Source: an uncultured Lachnospiraceae bacterium (GTDB taxonomy: Bacteria; Bacillota; Clostridia; Lachnospirales; Lachnospiraceae). From it: DNA of 56,631 nt. Both the position numbers and the translations under genes were made by a program. The notes beneath the pieces were generated by a model that ran no database searches, was not told the origin of the DNA, and was given only the letters and a program-made list of their open reading frames with translations. How positions within the stretch are numbered: position 1 is the first letter of the stretch; every line of letters begins with the position of its first letter. Location of the stretch: contig CAJTYJ010000022.1 of NCBI GenBank assembly GCA_910583895.1, positions 1 to 56,631 of the forward strand, read 5' to 3'. Below are positions 16,266 through 25,159 of this stretch, piece by piece.

Positions 16266-16323
16266 ACGACCATCAGGAATCATGATTGCTGATGGATGCA
16301 AAACAAGATCAGGAGGAAATGAT

Positions 16324-17910
16324 ATGAAAAGCAGGATGACACTGCAGCAGCGTCTGATTCTGCCCATTGTCCTGTTAGGGCTGATCACACTGCTCTCAAA
16401 TATTCTGGCGGTATTCAGTATTCACAACGTAAATTCCAATGCCGGGATCATTGTTGACCGGCACATGGTCAGCGAAGCACAGCTGGAAGATATCCGCCGT
16501 TCGATGATGGAGATCCATCGTCTGGCTCTGTCTCACATTGTAGCGGCAGACCACGCCACCATGATTAAACTGATAAGGGAAATCAAAGAAGAAGAAGCAG
16601 AACTGGATGAAAAGCTGGCGGACTATGCCTCTTTTGTCTCTGCAGAAGACGAAGCATCCTACCGCACACTTCTGGAAAACTATGATTCTTTTAAACATGC
16701 TCTTGTTTTTCTGGTCTGTGCCAGTGCGGACAGCAAGACACAGGATGCATATGCTCTGGCCAACGGCGATGTGGCGCTGTTCAGCAGCTTGGCAGAAGAA
16801 AAAATCAACGATCTCTACGCTTCTGTCAGCCAGCAGGCCAGTACAGCGCGAAGCAGGCTTTCTACGGTATATGTGATCTCTTTGATGACCAGCGCTGCCA
16901 CGCTGCTGGCCGGACTTTTTCTGGTGTTTGCTGCCTTTCGCATCATCCAGAAATCCGTTATCGCCCCGATTCGGGATGCCATGGAGACATTAAAGGACAG
17001 CTCCGGGCGTACCAGCGGTGTGGTGAGTGAAGTACGAAATCGGACTAAAACCTCCCGCAATTATGTACATAAGCTGTCTGGATTGACGGATGAACTTACG
17101 GCCGCCTTTGAAGAGATTGCAGGCAATGCCGCTTCCATCCGGGATCATGCCGCCGGCACCCAAAGCGATGCCCGCAAGATGAGTGAGGAATGCTCGGCAA
17201 TCACTGCCTACTCGGTAGATATGCATGGACGCGCGGAAGAGATGGAACAGTCTGCGCAGAAGAATAAAGAGGCGATTCTTGCCAAGACAAACGAAATTAT
17301 GTCCATACTTCATGATGCAATTGAGAAGAGCCGGAGTGTAGAGCAGATCGATCTTCTGACCAAGGATATCCTGTCCATCTCCTCCTCCACGGACCTGATT
17401 GCCGTCAATGCTTCCATCGAGGCCGCACGGGCCGGAACTGCCGGAAAAGGATTTGCGGTTGTCGCGCAGGAGATCCGAAGACTGGCCGACTCTTGTGCTG
17501 AGACTGCCGGCCATATCCAGCAGGTCAGCACCGTCGTCATCGGCGCGGTAGACCACCTGTCCGAAAGTGCACGTGACCTGGTGGAGTACCTGGGGCAGAA
17601 TATCCTGACACAGTTTGATCTGTCCGTTCAGGCCGGGCAGCAATACCGGAAGGATGCCGCCTATATCGAGGCATCCATGGAAGCCTTTCACCAGCAGACA
17701 GAACACCTGCGGTTTGCCATGGACGAGATCGCTGCTTCCATCACCGGTATCTCCGAAGCCATTGACGGCGCTCTGCCCGATGTCACCGGGGCAGCTTCCA
17801 GCACCCGAACCCTGGCAGAGGATATGGCCGGAATCGCTGCGAGAATGGATACCAATCAGGAGATTGTAGGCGAGCTGAACCGGCAGATGGAGGTTTTTGC
17901 CAACCTATAG
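16324..17910 (+). CDS. Methyl-accepting chemotaxis protein
   Basis: 528 residues from the ATG at 16324 (AGGAGG seven bases upstream). Membrane helix 1 is at about 11-31, followed by an external four-helix-bundle sensor of about 150 residues, helix 2 near 180-205 (TSAATLLAGLFLVFAAF), a HAMP-like linker that is poorly conserved, and a cytoplasmic coiled coil. The signalling tip reads DLIAVNASIEAARAGTAGKG about residue 358. It would control CheA/CheW and swimming. It sits 83 bases after a solute-binding protein on the same strand, suggesting that the loaded binding protein is its ligand. Confidence 0.9.
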   Translation: MKSRMTLQQRLILPIVLLGLITLLSNILAVFSIHNVNSNAGIIVDRHMVSEAQLEDIRRSMMEIHRLALSHIVAADHATMIKLIREIKEEEAELDEKLADYASFVSAEDEASYRTLLENYDSFKHALVFLVCASADSKTQDAYALANGDVALFSSLAEEKINDLYASVSQQASTARSRLSTVYVISLMTSAATLLAGLFLVFAAFRIIQKSVIAPIRDAMETLKDSSGRTSGVVSEVRNRTKTSRNYVHKLSGLTDELTAAFEEIAGNAASIRDHAAGTQSDARKMSEECSAITAYSVDMHGRAEEMEQSAQKNKEAILAKTNEIMSILHDAIEKSRSVEQIDLLTKDILSISSSTDLIAVNASIEAARAGTAGKGFAVVAQEIRRLADSCAETAGHIQQVSTVVIGAVDHLSESARDLVEYLGQNILTQFDLSVQAGQQYRKDAAYIEASMEAFHQQTEHLRFAMDEIAASITGISEAIDGALPDVTGAASSTRTLAEDMAGIAARMDTNQEIVGELNRQMEVFANL

Positions 17911-17945
17911 AATTCCGATCTGAATACCGGATTTTCTCTTCAGAG

Positions 17946-19592
17946 TCAGTCCCACTGATCCGCCAGTCCGGCCAGACGCAGGTATTCCTCATAATGTCGG
18001 TGATACTTGTCTGTGTCTTCCGGAAGATACTCTTTCACACATTTTGCAGACATATGTTCCAGTGCGGTTTCCACATCCTGATAGATCCCGCCGGCCATAG
18101 CTCCGTAGATCGCCGCTCCCAGTGCACAGGTCTGGTCCGCATCCAGGATGGCAATCTTTTTCCTTAAGACATCGGCCATCATCTGCATAATGTAATCCGA
18201 CTTTTTGGATATGCCGCCAACTGCAACAATCTTCTGTATCTCGATCCGGGCCTCTTCAAAACCGTCCACGATCCGTTTTAGTCCGCAGATGGCTCCAAAT
18301 ACCAGCGCCCGGTAAATGAAGGGCGCTTCCATCCCCAGAGTCAGATTGGCGATCATTGCTTTTTTGGAATCGCCGGTATCCGGATAACGCCGTCCGTTAA
18401 ACCAGTCCAGCGAGATGGGAAACGGATCATCGGGCAGTCTCTGTGCCTGTTCCTGCAGTTCAAAGAGCATCTGATCTTCCATCCTGCTGCAGAATGCAAG
18501 ATACTCCTCTTCTGCAAGGCAGCCTCTGGACTGTACCACCGGCCACATCAGGATCTTTTTAAACCACGCAAAAATATCGCCAAATGCCGCCTGACCGGTC
18601 TCGATCCCTGTGTAGCCCGGAAGGATCGAGTCCTCAGCCTGGCCGCCGAATCTGCGGATATCTTTTCCCTGCAGATCCTTGTCTTTTACGACCAGCATAT
18701 CCACAGCAGATGTCCCAAGCGTACACACCATAACCTTTTCCCGGATACCGGCGCCCACCGCCCCGGCATGCGCGTCAAAAGAGCTTCCGGATACCGCAAT
18801 CTTCTCCCGCAGCCCGAGCCGTTTTGCCCATTCTTCGCTCAGCTCCCCGGCCTTTACAGTCGCCGGCCTCGGATGATTTCCATACCGTTTTTGCACCAGT
18901 GCCAGATAAGGATCTGCCCGTTCAAGAACCTCCGCGGACGGAAGCCCTGCCCAGGAGCTGTGCCATAACGCTTTATGCCCTGCCCCGCAGGCACTGTGGT
19001 AGATTTCCTCCGGCCTTGTCTTTTTGCACAGAACACCTGTCATCCAGTCACAGTGTTCATACCAGGTATATGCCGCTTCCCTTATCCTCTTATCTTGTCT
19101 GACCGTGTGCAGAATCTTTGCCCAGAACCATTCCGAACAGTATTTTCCCTGATACCTGCTGTAATCCACACTGCCCGAGGTGAATGCTTTGTGCAGCTCT
19201 TCGGCCTCCTCGGCCGCCGAGTGATCCTTCCACAGATGGAACATGGCATTTTCACACTCTGCAAATTCCGGAAGAAGTGCCAGCGGCACTCCTTCCTGGT
19301 TGACCGGAACCGGGGTGGAACCCGTCGTGTCAATACCAATTCCCACAATTCTTTGTATCTGCCCTTCGTCCAGATCCGCCAGCGACTCTTTTACGCAGCT
19401 CTCCAGCGCTTCCAGATAATCCAGAGGATGCTGACGGAAAATATTTTGTTCCGGATGCTGATAAAGTCCCTTTTTCCAGCGGGGATAAAAGGCGGTGCCG
19501 CTGCCTGCGATCTCCCCGGAGGCGGTATCCACCACCACCGCTCTGACGGAGTCGCTTCCAAAATCCACCCCTATTACATATTTTTTTTCCAT
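17946..19592 (-). CDS. FGGY-family carbohydrate kinase, ribulokinase-like
   Basis: 548 residues, the length of AraB ribulokinases. The N-terminal GVDFGSDSVRAVVVDT phosphate loop is the AraB form, followed by GIGIDTTGSTPVPVN, SGSSFDAHAGAVGAG, and CTLGTSAVDM. The C-terminal half has KIVAVGGISKKSDYIMQMMA. It phosphorylates a pentulose (L- or D-ribulose by family habit) with ATP. It is the last gene of the ABC-transketolase operon, 14 bases after the transketolase C half. No araA isomerase or araD epimerase is present, so the product may be a D-series pentulose phosphate that enters the pentose phosphate pathway directly; that is inference. Confidence 0.85.
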   Translation of the reverse strand: MEKKYVIGVDFGSDSVRAVVVDTASGEIAGSGTAFYPRWKKGLYQHPEQNIFRQHPLDYLEALESCVKESLADLDEGQIQRIVGIGIDTTGSTPVPVNQEGVPLALLPEFAECENAMFHLWKDHSAAEEAEELHKAFTSGSVDYSRYQGKYCSEWFWAKILHTVRQDKRIREAAYTWYEHCDWMTGVLCKKTRPEEIYHSACGAGHKALWHSSWAGLPSAEVLERADPYLALVQKRYGNHPRPATVKAGELSEEWAKRLGLREKIAVSGSSFDAHAGAVGAGIREKVMVCTLGTSAVDMLVVKDKDLQGKDIRRFGGQAEDSILPGYTGIETGQAAFGDIFAWFKKILMWPVVQSRGCLAEEEYLAFCSRMEDQMLFELQEQAQRLPDDPFPISLDWFNGRRYPDTGDSKKAMIANLTLGMEAPFIYRALVFGAICGLKRIVDGFEEARIEIQKIVAVGGISKKSDYIMQMMADVLRKKIAILDADQTCALGAAIYGAMAGGIYQDVETALEHMSAKCVKEYLPEDTDKYHRHYEEYLRLAGLADQWD

Positions 19593-19606
19593 AAAAATAC
19601 AGATCC

Positions 19607-20551
19607 TTACTTTTTACGCCCAATGGCTTTTTTTGCGCACGCTGCAATCTGTTTTGGAGTCAGTTCGTACCGCTCCAAAAGTTCTTTGGGACTGCCGGAA
19701 TGACCGAAGACATCCTTTACCCCTACAAATTCCACCGGCACCGGTTCAGAGGCTGCCAGAACCTCTGCCACTGCACTGCCCAGTCCTCCGATCACATTAT
19801 GCTCTTCGGCAGTAACGATTGCTTTCGTCTCTTTCGCCGCTTTCAGAATCAAGTCCTTATCAATGGGCTTGATTGTATGCATGTCAATCACTCTTGCCTG
19901 GATCCCTTCTGCCTCCAAAAGCTTCTGGGCCTTCAATGCCTCCTGAACCATCAGCCCGCAGGCAATAATCGTCACATCCATGCCATCCGTAAGCGTAATG
20001 CCTTTTCCAATGGTAAAGGAGTAATCCGAAAAGCCGTCTGTGACTGTTTCCACCGGGCCGCGCCCTGTCCGAAGGTAACATGGTCCTTTGGCCTGCAGAA
20101 TCGCCTGTGTGGCCAGATGCGTCTCATGGGCATCACAGGGAACAATGACGGTCATCCCCGGTATGGTCCGCATCAGACTGATATCCTCGATGCACTGATG
20201 CGTTGCGCCGTCCTCTCCCACAGTCAGCCCTCCATGGCTTCCGATCACTTTGACATTCAGTCCCGGGTACGCCACATTGTTGCGGATCTGGTCATAGACG
20301 CGTCCGGCGGCAAACATGGCAAAGGTATGTACAAGAGCCGTTGCCCCGCAAGTGGCAAAACCGGCGGCAATGTCCACCATATTGGCCTCTGCGATACCGA
20401 TATTGAAAAAGCGCTCCGGATATTTTTCCGCAAAATAGCAGGTCATCGTACAGCTTTTCAGATCTGCATCAAACACATAGATATTGTTATCTTCCCCGAA
20501 TTTTTCCAGCGCCCGGCCATAGGCAGCTCTTGTTGAAATCTGTTCACTCAT
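19607..20551 (-). CDS. Transketolase C-terminal subunit
   Basis: 314 residues from the ATG at 20551 after a G-rich ribosome site. It holds the Pyr and C-terminal domains: STRAAYGRALEKFGEDN, FNIGIAEANMVDIAAGFA (catalytic Glu region), GSHGGLTVGEDGATHQ and AEEHNVIGGLGSAVAE. Together with the preceding half it forms the split transketolase common in Firmicutes, moving two-carbon units between ketose and aldose phosphates with thiamine diphosphate. Its start overlaps the end of the N half by eight bases. Confidence 0.93.
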   Translation of the reverse strand: MSEQISTRAAYGRALEKFGEDNNIYVFDADLKSCTMTCYFAEKYPERFFNIGIAEANMVDIAAGFATCGATALVHTFAMFAAGRVYDQIRNNVAYPGLNVKVIGSHGGLTVGEDGATHQCIEDISLMRTIPGMTVIVPCDAHETHLATQAILQAKGPCYLRTGRGPVETVTDGFSDYSFTIGKGITLTDGMDVTIIACGLMVQEALKAQKLLEAEGIQARVIDMHTIKPIDKDLILKAAKETKAIVTAEEHNVIGGLGSAVAEVLAASEPVPVEFVGVKDVFGHSGSPKELLERYELTPKQIAACAKKAIGRKK

Positions 20552-21386
20552 GTTTTTGGCCCCCCAACTCTGCGATTTTACGATCCAGCTCTGCATACGC
20601 GATCTTCCATTCTTCCTCTGACGGTTTTCCTCCGTGAAAGCGAACCTGATGCTCAAATACGGAGACGCCCTTTCCTTTGACGGTCTCTGCCACAATCGCC
20701 GTAGGACGGTTCTTCGTCACAGAAGCCAGGTCAATGGCTCTTATAAGCTGCTCTATGTCATGCCCGTCCACCTCAATCACATTCCAGCCAAAAGCCCGGA
20801 ATTTTTCACCAATCGGATAGGGCGACATGACTTCCTCCAGCGGTCCGTCAAGCTGCAGTTCATTGTTGTCCACAAAAGCGATCAGCTGATCCGCCTGATA
20901 ATGTCCTGCTGCCATGGCAGCTTCCCAGATCTGCCCTTCCTGGATCTCTCCGTCTCCCAGGATGCAGAAAACCCGGTAATCCAGGCCTTTGTTTTTGCCG
21001 TACATTGCCATGCCAAGGGCCGTCGACAGACCCTGTCCCAGTGAGCCCGCAGACATATCAACACCAGGAACATGGATCTCCACATGCCCGGACAGATCGC
21101 TGTCTATTTTGCGGAAGGTAGACAGATGTTCTTTTGGAAAAAATTCTTTCCACGCCAGTGCCGCATAGAGCGCGGGGGAACAGTGTCCCTTGGACAAAAC
21201 CAGCCGGTCCCTGCAGGCCATGTCCGGGTCCTCTGGATTTACATTCATTTTGTCAAAATACAGAACAGATAAGATCTCCGCGATGGAAAAGGAACCCCCA
21301 ATATGCCCGGAGCCTGCGGCCTGAATGGTCTCAAGCGCTGTTTTCCGAATCTCATATGCCCGAAGCTGTAATTCTCTTTTTGTCAT
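20544..21386 (-). CDS. Transketolase N-terminal subunit
   Basis: 280 residues: the thiamine-diphosphate PP domain. AGSGHIGGSFSIAEILSVLY opens, followed by RLVLSKGHCSPALYA, SLGQGLSTALGMAM, the ThDP/Mg motif LGDGEIQEGQIWEAAMAAGH (GDG ... about 30 residues ... DNN in IAFVDNNELQ), and DGHDIEQL. It needs the C half for activity. It begins 19 bases after the permease stop, so it is part of the sugar operon. Confidence 0.93.
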   Translation of the reverse strand: MTKRELQLRAYEIRKTALETIQAAGSGHIGGSFSIAEILSVLYFDKMNVNPEDPDMACRDRLVLSKGHCSPALYAALAWKEFFPKEHLSTFRKIDSDLSGHVEIHVPGVDMSAGSLGQGLSTALGMAMYGKNKGLDYRVFCILGDGEIQEGQIWEAAMAAGHYQADQLIAFVDNNELQLDGPLEEVMSPYPIGEKFRAFGWNVIEVDGHDIEQLIRAIDLASVTKNRPTAIVAETVKGKGVSVFEHQVRFHGGKPSEEEWKIAYAELDRKIAELGGQKHE

Positions 21387-21405
21387 ATTCTTCCCCTTTT
21401 TGCTT

Positions 21406-22383
21406 TTATTTTGCCGCGTTCTGACGCTTCTGTTTCATCATATCCATGTACACGGCCACAATGATAATCACGCCCTTCAGAACATACTGCCAGTAAGAGT
21501 TTACATGCATCAGATTCAGACCGTTGGATATGATCCCGATAATCAGAACTCCGATAACCAGTCCGCCTACGGTACCTGTTCCGCCGAAGAAAGACGTTCC
21601 TCCAAGAACAGCTGCCGCGATGGCATCCGTCTCATAGCCCTCCCCGGTCGCCGGCTGTCCCGAAGACATGCGGGCCGCCAGTACCACGCCGCAGAACCCC
21701 GCCATGGCTCCGCTGATGGTCCACACCAGAATCTTGATCTTGTTGATATTGATGCCGGAAAAACGGGCCGATGTCTCATTGCCGCCCACTGCATAGATAT
21801 GCCGGCCGGTCCGTGTCTTGTTCAGCAGAAAATAATCCAGCACCAGGAAGATGGCCATGTAAATAACCGGGTACGGAATCGGACCAAGGGACCCGGTACC
21901 AAAAGATCCGAAGGAACGGTTGGTCGTTGTCACCGGCGAACCGTTGGCAAGAAGATATGCCGCGCCTCTGCAGATGGACTGCATGGCCAGCGTCACGACA
22001 AAGGGATGGATCCCCGTATAAGTGACAACCGCTCCGTTGATCATGCCGACCACGATACCAAACAGAATACCTGCCACAATCCCCATTCCGATAGGCAGCC
22101 CTGCTTTTTCAAAAGTCATGACGCAGATGACACCGCTGAGCGCTGCCAGTGCTCCGCCTGTCAGATCAATTCCGGCCAGAATGATTGCAAGCTGGACACC
22201 GATGGCCAGATAACAGTTTGTGGCGCAGGTTCTTAACAGATTGACAATGTTGGTCTGCGTCAAAAAGTTATTGCCGAATATGGTAAAAAAGGTACACATA
22301 ACCAGCAGTGCCAGCAGGATACCCCAGTTCTGTTTAAAATACTCCCGGACAGGACGCATCAGACGATTTGACTTGTTATTCAT
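21406..22383 (-). CDS. ABC sugar permease (RbsC type)
   Basis: 325 residues from the ATG at 22383, with GTGGAAAG just upstream, overlapping the ATPase gene by eight bases. About nine or ten membrane helices; LAIILAGIDLTGGALAALSG and VYAVGG-type loop (IYAVGGNETSARFSGININ) are hallmarks of the ribose/xylose/galactose permease family. One gene, so a homodimer with the double ATPase is expected. Ends QKRQNAAK. Confidence 0.92.
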   Translation of the reverse strand: MNNKSNRLMRPVREYFKQNWGILLALLVMCTFFTIFGNNFLTQTNIVNLLRTCATNCYLAIGVQLAIILAGIDLTGGALAALSGVICVMTFEKAGLPIGMGIVAGILFGIVVGMINGAVVTYTGIHPFVVTLAMQSICRGAAYLLANGSPVTTTNRSFGSFGTGSLGPIPYPVIYMAIFLVLDYFLLNKTRTGRHIYAVGGNETSARFSGININKIKILVWTISGAMAGFCGVVLAARMSSGQPATGEGYETDAIAAAVLGGTSFFGGTGTVGGLVIGVLIIGIISNGLNLMHVNSYWQYVLKGVIIIVAVYMDMMKQKRQNAAK

Positions 22384-23875
22384 TACTTTCCACCCCCATA
22401 GCATATTTTAATATCAATTCCTGTGTATAATCTTCATGATCGATCTCTCCGGTAATGTGACCTTCGTTCATGACGATCATACGGTCGCTCATATTCATGA
22501 CCTCCGGCATTTCTGACGAAATCAGAACAACAGCCAGGCCTTTTTTCGCCAGCTCATTGATGATCGTATAGATCTCCGCTTTTGCTCCCACATCAATTCC
22601 CCTGGTCGGCTCGTCTAAAATCAGCACTTTGGGATCTGTGGCCAGCCATTTTGCCAGCAGTACTTTCTGCTGATTGCCGCCTGACAACGTGGAGCAGTGT
22701 ACACGGCTCGAAGCTGCTTTTATATGTAATGCCTTCATTGCATTTTCCACAATTTCCTGCTCCGCAGCATAATTCACCTTCAGCCGGTTGATAATTCTCG
22801 AAAGAACCGGCAGCGTGATATTAAACGCGATGGAGTTGTTCAGCAGGAGGCCCTCGGTCTTTCTGCTCTCCGGAACCAGAGCCACTCCGTGATCCTGCAT
22901 ATACATGGGATTGATTTTTTTGACTGCTTCCCCGTTCAGATAAACTTCTCCGGAATCCATCGGATCCAGTCCCATGATCGCCTTCATAAGCTCAGAGCGT
23001 CCGGAGCCAACCAGGCCATAAAAGCCAAGAATCTCTCCGCTTCGCACGGAAAAACTGCAGTCAACTGCCCGCTTTCCCGCGTGAATATTTCTGGCTTCCA
23101 GCACCACATCCCCTGCTTCATTGAATGTGCGCACATAATAATTGCCCAGGTCCCGTCCCACCATCAGGGAGATCAGCTGACTCTCGGTACATTCATCCGA
23201 CTGAAGACTGCCCATAAATTCGCCGTCCCGCATAATCGTTACCGCATCGCACAGCTGAAAAACCTCCGCCATTTTATGCGTGATAAAGATAATTCCCATA
23301 CCCTGACTTTTCAGTTCTTTTACGGTCTGGAATAAAATATTGACTTCCTTCTCGGAAAGGGAAGACGTCGGCTCATCGAGAATCAGGATTTTCGCATTCA
23401 GAGAAAAAGATTTTGCAATCTCTACCATCTGCTGCTGTCCAAGAGAAAGTCTGCCGACAAATTCATTGGGATCCACGCTTAATCCCACCCGTTCCAGAAA
23501 CGGTCTTGCCGCTTCCGCCATTTTGTCTTTGCTGATCATCCCCATAGAATTGCGGATCTCACGGCCCAGAAAGATATTTTCTGCAATGGTAAGATATGGT
23601 TCCAGCGCCAGTTCCTGATGGATGAACGCCACCCCCAGTGACTGAGAATCATGGATGGAATGAATCTCTGCTTTTTTCCCCTCAATATAAATCTCTCCGG
23701 AATCGGCGGGAAAGACTCCGCCTAACACATTCATCAGTGTTGATTTTCCGGCACCGTTCTCTCCCATAAATCCCATGACTTCTCCGGCATGAAGGGTGAT
23801 GGCCGCGCCATTTAATGCTTTCACCCCCGGAAACGTCTTTACAATATGTTCCATCCGTAACAGTTCTTTTTTCAT
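22376..23875 (-). CDS. ABC sugar ATPase with two nucleotide-binding domains (RbsA/MglA type)
   Basis: 499 residues from the ATG at 23875 (AAAGGGG upstream). Domain 1: Walker A GENGAGKSTLMN, signature LSLGQQQMVEIAKS, Walker B ILILDEPTSSL. Domain 2: degenerate Walker A GLVGSGRSELMKA, signature LSGGNQQKVLLAKW, Walker B VLILDEPTRGIDVG. This is the standard layout for import of pentoses, galactose or autoinducer-2. Preceded by a hairpin that may lower its expression compared with the binding protein. Confidence 0.95.
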   Translation of the reverse strand: MKKELLRMEHIVKTFPGVKALNGAAITLHAGEVMGFMGENGAGKSTLMNVLGGVFPADSGEIYIEGKKAEIHSIHDSQSLGVAFIHQELALEPYLTIAENIFLGREIRNSMGMISKDKMAEAARPFLERVGLSVDPNEFVGRLSLGQQQMVEIAKSFSLNAKILILDEPTSSLSEKEVNILFQTVKELKSQGMGIIFITHKMAEVFQLCDAVTIMRDGEFMGSLQSDECTESQLISLMVGRDLGNYYVRTFNEAGDVVLEARNIHAGKRAVDCSFSVRSGEILGFYGLVGSGRSELMKAIMGLDPMDSGEVYLNGEAVKKINPMYMQDHGVALVPESRKTEGLLLNNSIAFNITLPVLSRIINRLKVNYAAEQEIVENAMKALHIKAASSRVHCSTLSGGNQQKVLLAKWLATDPKVLILDEPTRGIDVGAKAEIYTIINELAKKGLAVVLISSEMPEVMNMSDRMIVMNEGHITGEIDHEDYTQELILKYAMGVESNE

Positions 23876-23930
23876 TGTTTCACCCCTTTTCAATACCCCG
23901 CAGCAGGCATAAAGCCCGGCAAAAGGCACA

Positions 23931-23967
23931 AAAAGAGGACGTCTCTTTCGAAAACGTCCTCTTTTTC
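23931..23967 (-). terminator. Attenuating hairpin between binding protein and ATPase genes
   Basis: GAGGACGT (23935-23942) and ACGTCCTC (23954-23961) with A and T runs outside both arms, so it can act on either strand. Inside an operon it would allow more binding protein than transporter. Confidence 0.7.
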
Positions 23968-24040
23968 GAAATAAGATTCAGAGCACCCTATTCGGTATGA
24001 CAGAAATCGTTACTGGTCACAGCATGAATGAAAACCAGAA

Positions 24041-25081
24041 TTACTGCCAGTCCGTGACATCAAAGTCTGCGATATTGTCCGCTGTGATCAGTGTGACCGG
24101 AACGACAATCTCCTTTTCCACAGATTCACCTGCAAGATATGCAAGAGCGGCATCCACCGCATTGCTGCCCACTACGGACGGCTGCTGCGCGGAAGAACCC
24201 GTAGCAGAACCATCCGATACATAACCCATAAAATCCGGGTTGCCGTCGACACCATAGATCACGATATCGTTTCTGTTGGAAGCCGCACAAGCCTGTACGC
24301 AGCCTAATGCTGCCATATCGTTGATGCAGAAGAAGCCTGCAATCTCTTTGTCTGCCGTGATGGCATCCTCTGCGACCGGAAGCGTGGTTGCCGTATCTCC
24401 GGAAGTATCAGAGGTTCCGATCACCTCAAAGTAATCGCCCACCGTATCCAGGAAGCCCTGCTCCCGCTGTGCACATGCACTTCCGGACGGCTGGTTCATG
24501 ATGTAAATCTTGGAACCCTCTTCCAGCTTTTTCATCATGTCTTCTGCACACTGTACGCCGGCGCCGTAATTATCGGATGCAATGACAGAGACCACCAGAT
24601 CCGTGCGGTCAACGGCGGTATCCACATTGATAACCGGAATATTGGCATCCACACACGCCTGAAGTGCTTCTGTACAGGCTGTACAGTCCATGGGCGCCAT
24701 AATCACTGCGTCCACGTCCTGATTGATCAGGTCATAGATGTAATTGTTCATGGTCGCCTGATCGCTGTCCGCGTCCACGGTCACAAGCTGCGTGTCCGGA
24801 TTCATTCCCTTTGCTTCCATCTCCGCTTTGATTCCGCCCATCATGGCAGTCCAGAACGGATTGTTCATGGTCGTCGGAACGTACGCAAGCGTCAGCTGGG
24901 ATACATCTGTCCCGGCATCCGGTGTCTGCGCTTCCTCTGATCCGGAAGTATTCTCTTCTGCCGCAGCAGGTTCTTCTGCGGTTTCGCCTGCTGCCGGCTC
25001 CTCATTGCCTCCTGAGCCACAGCCAACCATACATGCTGTCACTATGACAGCCGTTAACAGTGCCAGTAGTTTCTTTTTCAT
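24041..25081 (-). CDS. Periplasmic-type sugar-binding lipoprotein (RbsB fold)
   Basis: About 346 residues; the ATG at 25081 is preferred because AAAGG lies 12 bases upstream, whereas the ATG at 25093 touches it. Lipobox MVGC after a signal peptide. A spacer rich in Glu, Ala and Pro (24-60) leads to the two-lobed domain: LAYVPTTMNNPFWTAMMGGI, DAVIMAPMD, PVINVDTAVDRTDLV, IYGVDGNPDFMGYVSDGSA. It captures a pentose or hexose for the permease. The motif spread suits the ribose/allose/rhamnose group; the exact sugar is unknown. Confidence 0.9.
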   Translation of the reverse strand: MKKKLLALLTAVIVTACMVGCGSGGNEEPAAGETAEEPAAAEENTSGSEEAQTPDAGTDVSQLTLAYVPTTMNNPFWTAMMGGIKAEMEAKGMNPDTQLVTVDADSDQATMNNYIYDLINQDVDAVIMAPMDCTACTEALQACVDANIPVINVDTAVDRTDLVVSVIASDNYGAGVQCAEDMMKKLEEGSKIYIMNQPSGSACAQREQGFLDTVGDYFEVIGTSDTSGDTATTLPVAEDAITADKEIAGFFCINDMAALGCVQACAASNRNDIVIYGVDGNPDFMGYVSDGSATGSSAQQPSVVGSNAVDAALAYLAGESVEKEIVVPVTLITADNIADFDVTDWQ

Positions 25082-25159
25082 AACTTTTTTCATCCTTTCT
25101 TATCTATTTTCATCTTCCTGCTAGCCTGAAAGATAAAATACCACTTTCTTTTCCCGCCG

